From: Thermomonas paludicola
Lineage (GTDB): Bacteria; Pseudomonadota; Gammaproteobacteria; Xanthomonadales; Xanthomonadaceae
Reading direction: 5' to 3'
Assembly: GCF_024498955.1 (NCBI RefSeq)
Contig: NZ_CP093311.1
Location: forward strand, 558,001 to 622,000
DNA length: 64,000 nucleotides
Below, piece after piece: positions 60,823-64,000 of the stretch (positions within the stretch are counted from its first letter, which is position 1; every line of letters begins with the position of its first letter). Below the pieces are notes generated by a model that saw only the letters and a program-made list of their open reading frames with translations, was not told the origin of the DNA and did not search any database. Made by a program: the position numbers and the translations under genes.

Positions 60823-61038
60823 ATGCAGAACAATGAACCGTTTTGGCTGGTGTGGAACCCCAAGGGACACGCACCAACGTACCAGCACGGAACGCTTGAC
60901 CAAGCGACCAGCGAAGCCGAACGACTGGCGCGAACGAATCCCGGCCAGACCTTCATTGTGCTGGAAAGCGTGGCGGCGCTGGTGGTGGACAACATTCAAC
61001 GGACTGATCTCCGGCCCCGCGATGAACTGCCTTTTTGA
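60823..61038 (+). CDS. Cassette gene, 71-residue hypothetical protein
   Basis: It reads MQNNEPFWLVWNPKGHAPTY and includes ATSEAERLARTNPGQTFIVL, a layout typical of small helical-sheet proteins of unknown role. GGAG at 60813-60816 lies six bases before ATG 60823, which I prefer to the in-frame ATG at 60811. The stop is just before attC site 3. It points against the array polarity. Confidence 0.65.
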   Translation: MQNNEPFWLVWNPKGHAPTYQHGTLDQATSEAERLARTNPGQTFIVLESVAALVVDNIQRTDLRPRDELPF

Positions 61039-61039
61039 C

Positions 61040-61130
61040 GGCTAACACCTGAGTTAACGCGCACCGCTGCGCGGAGTTGTGAGTACGACGCTGCCACGAA
61101 GCGGTGTCGCGTTGAACGAATTGTTAGACC
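61040..61130 (-). repeat. attC site 3
   Basis: GCTAAC to GTTAG, about 86 bases with a longer, partly paired terminal region. The arms TTAACGCGCACCGC and GCGGTGTCGCGTTGAA show the extra base on the right. Confidence 0.85.
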
Positions 61131-61153
61131 TCAATCGTACATGGGACGAAAAA

Positions 61154-61384
61154 ATGAAAGTTACTCACGAGTTTGAGGTGATGACAGAAGAAAAGCGACC
61201 ACAAGACCCGAGCCTGCGCGGCGATGGTTGGAGATTTGAGACGCTAGAACATGGTGGCGAGTATCCGGACTGCATGCCCCAAGCGATTCGCGCCACCGAC
61301 GCTGAGGGGCGATCTTGCATCTATCACCCTGTCACTCACGGCGGGAGGGTTGTTGATAGCAAGGGATTCCACACTGAGGTCTAA
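61154..61384 (+). CDS. Cassette gene, 76-residue hypothetical protein
   Basis: It reads MKVTHEFEVMTEEKRPQDPS and ends RVVDSKGFHTEV, with TAA supplied by the GTCTAAC box of attC site 4. The ribosome site is poor (GGGACG), and a start at 61079 in the attC is less likely. No family was recognised. It points against the array polarity. Confidence 0.55.
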   Translation: MKVTHEFEVMTEEKRPQDPSLRGDGWRFETLEHGGEYPDCMPQAIRATDAEGRSCIYHPVTHGGRVVDSKGFHTEV

Positions 61385-61487
61385 CACCTGAGTTAAGCCG
61401 TGCCACTGCACGGCCGCAAACAAGAACGAACATACCGAAAAAAATTGCGGCCGTGAAGTGGCATCGGCTTGAACGAATTGTTAGACC
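61379..61487 (-). repeat. attC site 4 (109-bp type)
   Basis: GTCTAAC to GTTAG with a long paired stem (GCACGGCCGCAA against TTGCGGCCGTG) and an AT-rich loop containing seven A. It is identical over its whole length to sites 5 and 7. Confidence 0.9.
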
Positions 61488-61747
61488 TGTGCGCTCTTGC
61501 AATGAGCCATAAAGCGAACAGGCCGGAACGCCAATTTGTACCACGAAATCAAGCGCCGTGTCAGTTGCGCGAAACCCGCTCTGGCTCTTGCTCTACAAGC
61601 GAACGCAGGCTGTAGATCTTGACCTTGATCTTGTTGCAAATTTGAAGGCTTTTGCCGTTGAAGCGAGGTCAAAAAATGTCTTGCCAGATCATGCGCTGTG
61701 CGGGTGTCAATGACATTGCAAAGAAAGCGCGGCAGGTTGCTCTTCAC
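61481..61747 (-). CDS. Possible cassette gene, 88 residues, open in only one of three copies
   Basis: A frame from GTG 61747 runs the whole cassette to TAA in attC site 4 (VKSNLPRFLCNVIDTRTAHD at the start, RPVRFMAHCKSAQV at the end). It has the array polarity and begins 10 bases after the cassette boundary. The two sister cassettes carry one-base insertions that close it early, so coding is doubtful. Confidence 0.25.
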   Translation of the reverse strand: MKSNLPRFLCNVIDTRTAHDLARHFLTSLQRQKPSNLQQDQGQDLQPAFACRARARAGFAQLTRRLISWYKLAFRPVRFMAHCKSAQV

Positions 61748-61749
61748 AG
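61485..61749 (-). repeat. Triplicated cassette body, copy A
   Basis: This 265-base body is closely similar to copies at 61856-62122 and 62828-63093. All begin (minus strand) ACCTGTGAAGAGCAAC and end GCAAGAGCGCACAGGT next to a 109-bp attC. Confidence 0.9.
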
Positions 61750-61858
61750 GTCTAACACCTGAGTTAAGCCGTGCCACTGCACGGCCGCAAACAAGAACGA
61801 ACATACCGAAAAAAATTGCGGCCGTGAAGTGGCATCGGCTTGAACGAATTGTTAGACC
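61749..61858 (-). repeat. attC site 5 (109-bp type)
   Basis: Identical to sites 4 and 7, bounded by GTCTAAC at 61750 and GTTAG at 61851. Confidence 0.9.
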
Positions 61859-62122
61859 TGTGCGCTCTTGCGGTGAACCGCGAAACGAACAGGCTGGAAA
61901 GCGAATTTGTACCACGAAATCAAGCGCCGTGTCAGCCACGTGAAGCCCGCTCTGGCTTTTGCTCTACAAGCGAATGCAGGCTGTAGATTTTGATCTTGAT
62001 CTTGTTGCAAATTTGAAGACTTCTTGCCGTTGAAGCGAGGTCAAAAAACATCTTTCCAGATCATGAGCTGTTGCGGGTTTCAATGACTTTGAAAGGAATG
62101 CGCGGCTTGTTGCTCTTCACAG
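61856..62122 (-). repeat. Triplicated cassette body, copy B
   Basis: This 267-base copy differs from copy A by scattered substitutions and two one-base insertions, one near 62072 and one near 62025. No frame of more than about 60 codons covers it without using the attC. Confidence 0.9.
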
Positions 62123-62183
62123 GTCTAACACCTGAGTTAAGCCGAGCCGCGAAGCGGCTTCGGCTTGAACGAATTGTTAGATT
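62123..62183 (-). repeat. attC site 6
   Basis: GTCTAAC to GTTAG, about 58 bases, with arms TTAAGCCGAGCCGC and GCGGCTTCGGCTTGAA. The HNH gene reads into it from the right. Confidence 0.9.
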
Positions 62184-62709
62184 GCCGCTCGCGAATTATC
62201 TTGGCAAGCTCGTCCGCCTCCGCCAGAAGCCCGAGTACCTCAGTTCTGATCTGGAGAAGCCTCTCGTACTCCGGTGAGCTGTCGGGAACCGAGTCTTGGA
62301 GGGAGAGCGTGGACAGGTACGTTGCAATACGATGCTCCGCTGCCTGATGTGTAGAAGCCGGCAATCCAAGCTCTGCAAGAAAACGGCGCCAGTCTTTGTT
62401 GCCTTTTGCCGAATTGCATGGCTTGCAGCACGGGAGCAAGTTGCCCAGTCGGTGCCCGTGCCCGCTAAAACGCGAGTCCTTGACCGTGGCAAAAACATGA
62501 TCCCACGTTTGAGCGAGGGCTCCACAGTAAGCGCAGAGGAGGTCTTGATCTGGATCTTGGCCGAGAATGGCAACGGCCTCTCTGACGCGCTGATCGTCGT
62601 AGTCGTCGCTCGGCGCGACTGCCGCAGCAAAAGCGTGATTGATCGTCGTTTTTCGCCGCGACACGATCACGTAAGGCTTGAGATGGTTCCGGACTGTCAA
62701 GTAGCGCAT
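62137..62709 (-). CDS. Cassette gene, HNH endonuclease
   Basis: This 190-residue protein has an HNH nuclease core: CAYCGALAQTWDHVFA (first Cys pair and His) and GNLLPCCKPCNSAKGNKDW (Asn and second Cys pair). It starts at ATG 62709 (MRYLTVRNHLKPYVIVSRRK), 18 bases after the cassette boundary. The last residues, SNNSFKPKPLRGSA, are encoded by attC site 6. It follows the array polarity. It could be a defence or mobile-element nuclease; no methylase partner is nearby. Confidence 0.8.
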   Translation of the reverse strand: MRYLTVRNHLKPYVIVSRRKTTINHAFAAAVAPSDDYDDQRVREAVAILGQDPDQDLLCAYCGALAQTWDHVFATVKDSRFSGHGHRLGNLLPCCKPCNSAKGNKDWRRFLAELGLPASTHQAAEHRIATYLSTLSLQDSVPDSSPEYERLLQIRTEVLGLLAEADELAKIIRERQSNNSFKPKPLRGSA

Positions 62710-62721
62710 ATGCTTGGGGCA

Positions 62722-62830
62722 ATCTAACACCTGAGTTAAGCCGTGCCACTGCACGGCCGCAAACAAGAACGAACATACCGAAAAAAATTGCGGCCGTGAA
62801 GTGGCATCGGCTTGAACGAATTGTTAGACC
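62722..62830 (-). repeat. attC site 7 (109-bp type)
   Basis: ATCTAAC at 62722 to GTTAG at 62823; identical to sites 4 and 5 apart from the outermost base. Confidence 0.9.
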
Positions 62831-63093
62831 TGTGCGCTCTTGCGGTGAACCGCGAAACGAACAGGCCGGAAAGCCAATTTGTACCACGAAACCAAGCGCC
62901 GTGTCAGCTGCGCGAAACCCGCTCTGGCTCTTGCTCTACAAGCGAACGCAGGCTGTAGATTTTGATCTTGATCTTGTTGCAATCTTGAAAGCTTCTTGCC
63001 GTTGAAGCGAGGTCAAAAAACGTCTTGCCAGATCATGCGTTGTGCGGGTGTCAATGTCTTTGCAAAGCACGCGCGGCATGTTGCTCTTCACAG
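62828..63093 (-). repeat. Triplicated cassette body, copy C
   Basis: This 266-base copy is closest to copy A but shares the one-base insertion near 62998 with copy B. A minus-strand frame from GTG gives only 50 codons or so before a stop. Confidence 0.9.
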
Positions 63094-63154
63094 GTCTAAC
63101 ACCTGAGTTAAGCCGCGCCGCGAAGCGGCGTCGGCTTGGACGAATTGTTAGGTG
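63094..63154 (-). repeat. attC site 8
   Basis: GTCTAAC to GTTAG, about 58 bases; nearly identical to site 1 (GGACGAATTGTTAG in place of GAATGAATTGTTAG). Confidence 0.9.
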
Positions 63155-63462
63155 CCACCGGCAGCGTCCCGCAAAACTTGCGCTTGACTGCGGATGGTGC
63201 CGAGAAGTGCGTGGCGCATCTCATGGTAGATAGCGTCAGCTCCACCAGGGAAACTGCGGTGTTTCCGATCGCTGTAGAACAGCACCGCAAGCGACGCGAT
63301 TTTGGAGGCTTTCCGCGCTGCGTAGTGGTCAATGCCTGCCATCGACGTTGCAAGGAACTGCAATCGATTCACAGCCACAGAGTTGGCAATAGAAAGATCA
63401 TTTTCCGACAGGACGTTTTCAATTTCGGCGGCAACGCCAAGAATCTGATCAGAGGCAGACAT
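63148..63462 (-). CDS. Cassette gene, 104-residue hypothetical protein
   Basis: It reads MSASDQILGVAAEIENVLSE and later AGIDHYAARKASKIASLAVL, probably all-helical, and ends with TAA supplied by attC site 8 (GCACCTAAC). AGGTG precedes ATG 63462. It follows the array polarity. The family is unknown. Its start codon overlaps that of the divergent gene at 63461. Confidence 0.5.
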   Translation of the reverse strand: MSASDQILGVAAEIENVLSENDLSIANSVAVNRLQFLATSMAGIDHYAARKASKIASLAVLFYSDRKHRSFPGGADAIYHEMRHALLGTIRSQAQVLRDAAGGT

Positions 63463-63694
63463 GAACACACCTATGCACCTAGGGCCATTGACCGTAAAGC
63501 GCGTGTCGCTAATTTTTGTCGCGGCGCTTCTTGGGAGTGGAACAAAGGAGGATCCGGAAAGGACGGCGTTCTTTTACTACAACGACGACGGCGAAATGAT
63601 GGCTTGCTATGACCCGATCTATGGACCGCCAGATTGCCCCAACCAGATGCAGAGGAAAACGGTTGTGGCACCTAACGATCAAGTTCAGCCGTGA
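63461..63694 (+). CDS. Cassette gene, 77-residue secreted hypothetical protein
   Basis: It has a short hydrophobic N-terminal segment (VKRVSLIFVAALLGSG) and then RTAFFYYNDDGEMMACYDPI, ending through the attC box as PNDQVQP. AGAGG lies six bases before ATG 63461; ATG 63473 is an alternative. It may be exported. It points against the array polarity and shares its cassette with the gene at 63148. Confidence 0.5.
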   Translation: MNTPMHLGPLTVKRVSLIFVAALLGSGTKEDPERTAFFYYNDDGEMMACYDPIYGPPDCPNQMQRKTVVAPNDQVQP

Positions 63695-63730
63695 CGCGAA
63701 GCGGCATCGGCTGCAACGCGTTGTTAGGTG
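63669..63730 (-). repeat. attC site 9
   Basis: CACCTAAC to GTTAG, about 57 bases; arms CAGCCGTGACGC and GCGGCATCGGCTG, more diverged than the other sites. Confidence 0.85.
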
Positions 63731-63751
63731 CCAGGACAACAGGAGAACGAG

Positions 63752-63982
63752 ATGAGTGAGTGGCAACCGATTGAAACTGCGCCGAAAGACGGCAGCGCAA
63801 TCCTCGCGGTAGTGAGGTGGATGTGGTCGGATGAGACGCTTGGGGAAGCGCAGGACGTCGTGCATTGGCATCAAGCTGGCTTTTGGGCATGCGCAACACC
63901 GATGAATTATTTGCAGGCGCTAGATGAAGGCGTGAACCCGACGCATTGGCGACCGCTGCCCGCACCGCCAGTAAGCACCTAA
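63752..63982 (+). CDS. Cassette gene, DUF551-like protein
   Basis: This 76-residue protein starts MSEWQPIETAPKDGSAILAV and has THWRPLPAPP near the end, the pattern of DUF551 proteins common in phages and cassettes. AGGAGA lies seven bases before ATG 63752, and TAA comes from the next attC box (CACCTAAC). The function is unknown. It points against the array polarity. Confidence 0.75.
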   Translation: MSEWQPIETAPKDGSAILAVVRWMWSDETLGEAQDVVHWHQAGFWACATPMNYLQALDEGVNPTHWRPLPAPPVST

Positions 63983-64000
63983 CGCCCGAATTGAGCCGGG
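63976..64000 (-). repeat. attC site 10, cut by the window edge
   Basis: CACCTAACGCCCGAATTGAG with GCCGGG at the edge is the left half of another attC. The array therefore continues beyond 64000. Confidence 0.75.

Larger units (their letters stand above)
59088..64000 (-). mobile_element. Integron gene-cassette array, continuing past the window
   Basis: Nine complete attC sites and one cut by the edge lie at 60378-64000, spaced 0.3-0.65 kb apart, each a palindrome bounded by CTAAC and GTTAG. In every site the extra unpaired base is in the right arm, marking it as L double-prime, so the array reads right to left. The triplicated cassette confirms this, since its identical attC copies lie on the left of each body. 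No intI gene is seen; it is expected right of 64000. Confidence 0.85.

Noticed and set aside
61481..61939. 152-codon minus-strand frame running through attC site 5 and two cassette bodies
   Set aside because: It crosses a recombination site and a cassette boundary; only the part within one cassette (61481-61747) could be a gene, and that is listed with low confidence.
60378..63730. Possible CRISPR array from regularly repeated palindromes
   Set aside because: The repeats are 57-109 bases, bounded by CTAAC/GTTAG, and the spacers are 265-650 bases with genes, which is integron attC structure, not CRISPR; no cas gene is present.
63672..63965. 97-codon minus-strand frame opposite the DUF551-like gene
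   Set aside because: It follows the array polarity, but the plus-strand frame has a clear ribosome site and a family pattern, while this one does not.

Overview
The window is 64 kb of GC-rich chromosome from a gammaproteobacterium, most likely Xanthomonadaceae (Lysobacteraceae). The ribosomal proteins, RpoA, Tdh and MSxxDP-type S8 read like Xanthomonas/Lysobacter proteins. A class II (plant-type) DAHP synthase, S46 peptidases and TIGR02001 outer-membrane proteins are also typical of that family. This assignment comes from protein recall only; no search was run.

Layout. 1-11403: end of the S10 operon, then the spc and alpha operons (rpsS' to rplQ), with secY and rpoA and a strong terminator after rplQ. 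Four gaps here (rpsN-rpsH, rplR-rpsE, secY-rpsM, rpoA-rplQ) are longer than usual and hold hairpins or promoter-like sequences; rpmJ is not in its usual place after secY. 11448-30176: housekeeping and central metabolism, including dsbB, DAHP synthase, a lipoprotein amidase, typA, a cyclophilin, a lipoprotein-M48 protease-lipoprotein operon, an aspartate-type aminotransferase, mdh, the methylcitrate genes prpB and prpC around a DUF1003 gene, a GST, a SleB-type hydrolase and fadH. 30398-46701: ompA family, a pseudouridine synthase, kbl and tdh (threonine to glycine) separated by an opposite-strand outer-membrane gene, an S46 peptidase, folC, a double-SPOR protein, purF, a DUF455 ferritin-like protein, lpxH and gltX.

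46711-50871 is a zinc-homeostasis block: zur, a porin-like protein, a ZnuA-like binding protein, a ZnuB-like permease and a MerC-domain protein. Two similar AT-rich operators, which I read as Zur boxes, lie before the porin and before merC. No ABC ATPase gene is present. 51035-57808 holds a THX-type ribosomal protein, an M19 dipeptidase and histidine-degradation genes (hutI, hutG, hutU) with a phosphodiesterase gene among them; hutH is not in the window.

57932-64000 is accessory DNA: an IS5-family element, an IS3-family element, and then an integron gene-cassette array with nine complete attC sites and one cut by the window edge. Two independent signs (the extra base in one attC arm, and which attC travels with a triplicated cassette) say the array reads right to left, so intI/attI should lie beyond position 64000. 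Cassette products are small and mostly unknown: an HNH endonuclease, a DUF551-like protein, several orphans, and three copies of a cassette with no conserved reading frame. Most recognisable cassette genes point against the array polarity. The IS5 element sits in the core of what was probably the last attC, with unequal flanks that suggest a deletion between hutU and the array.
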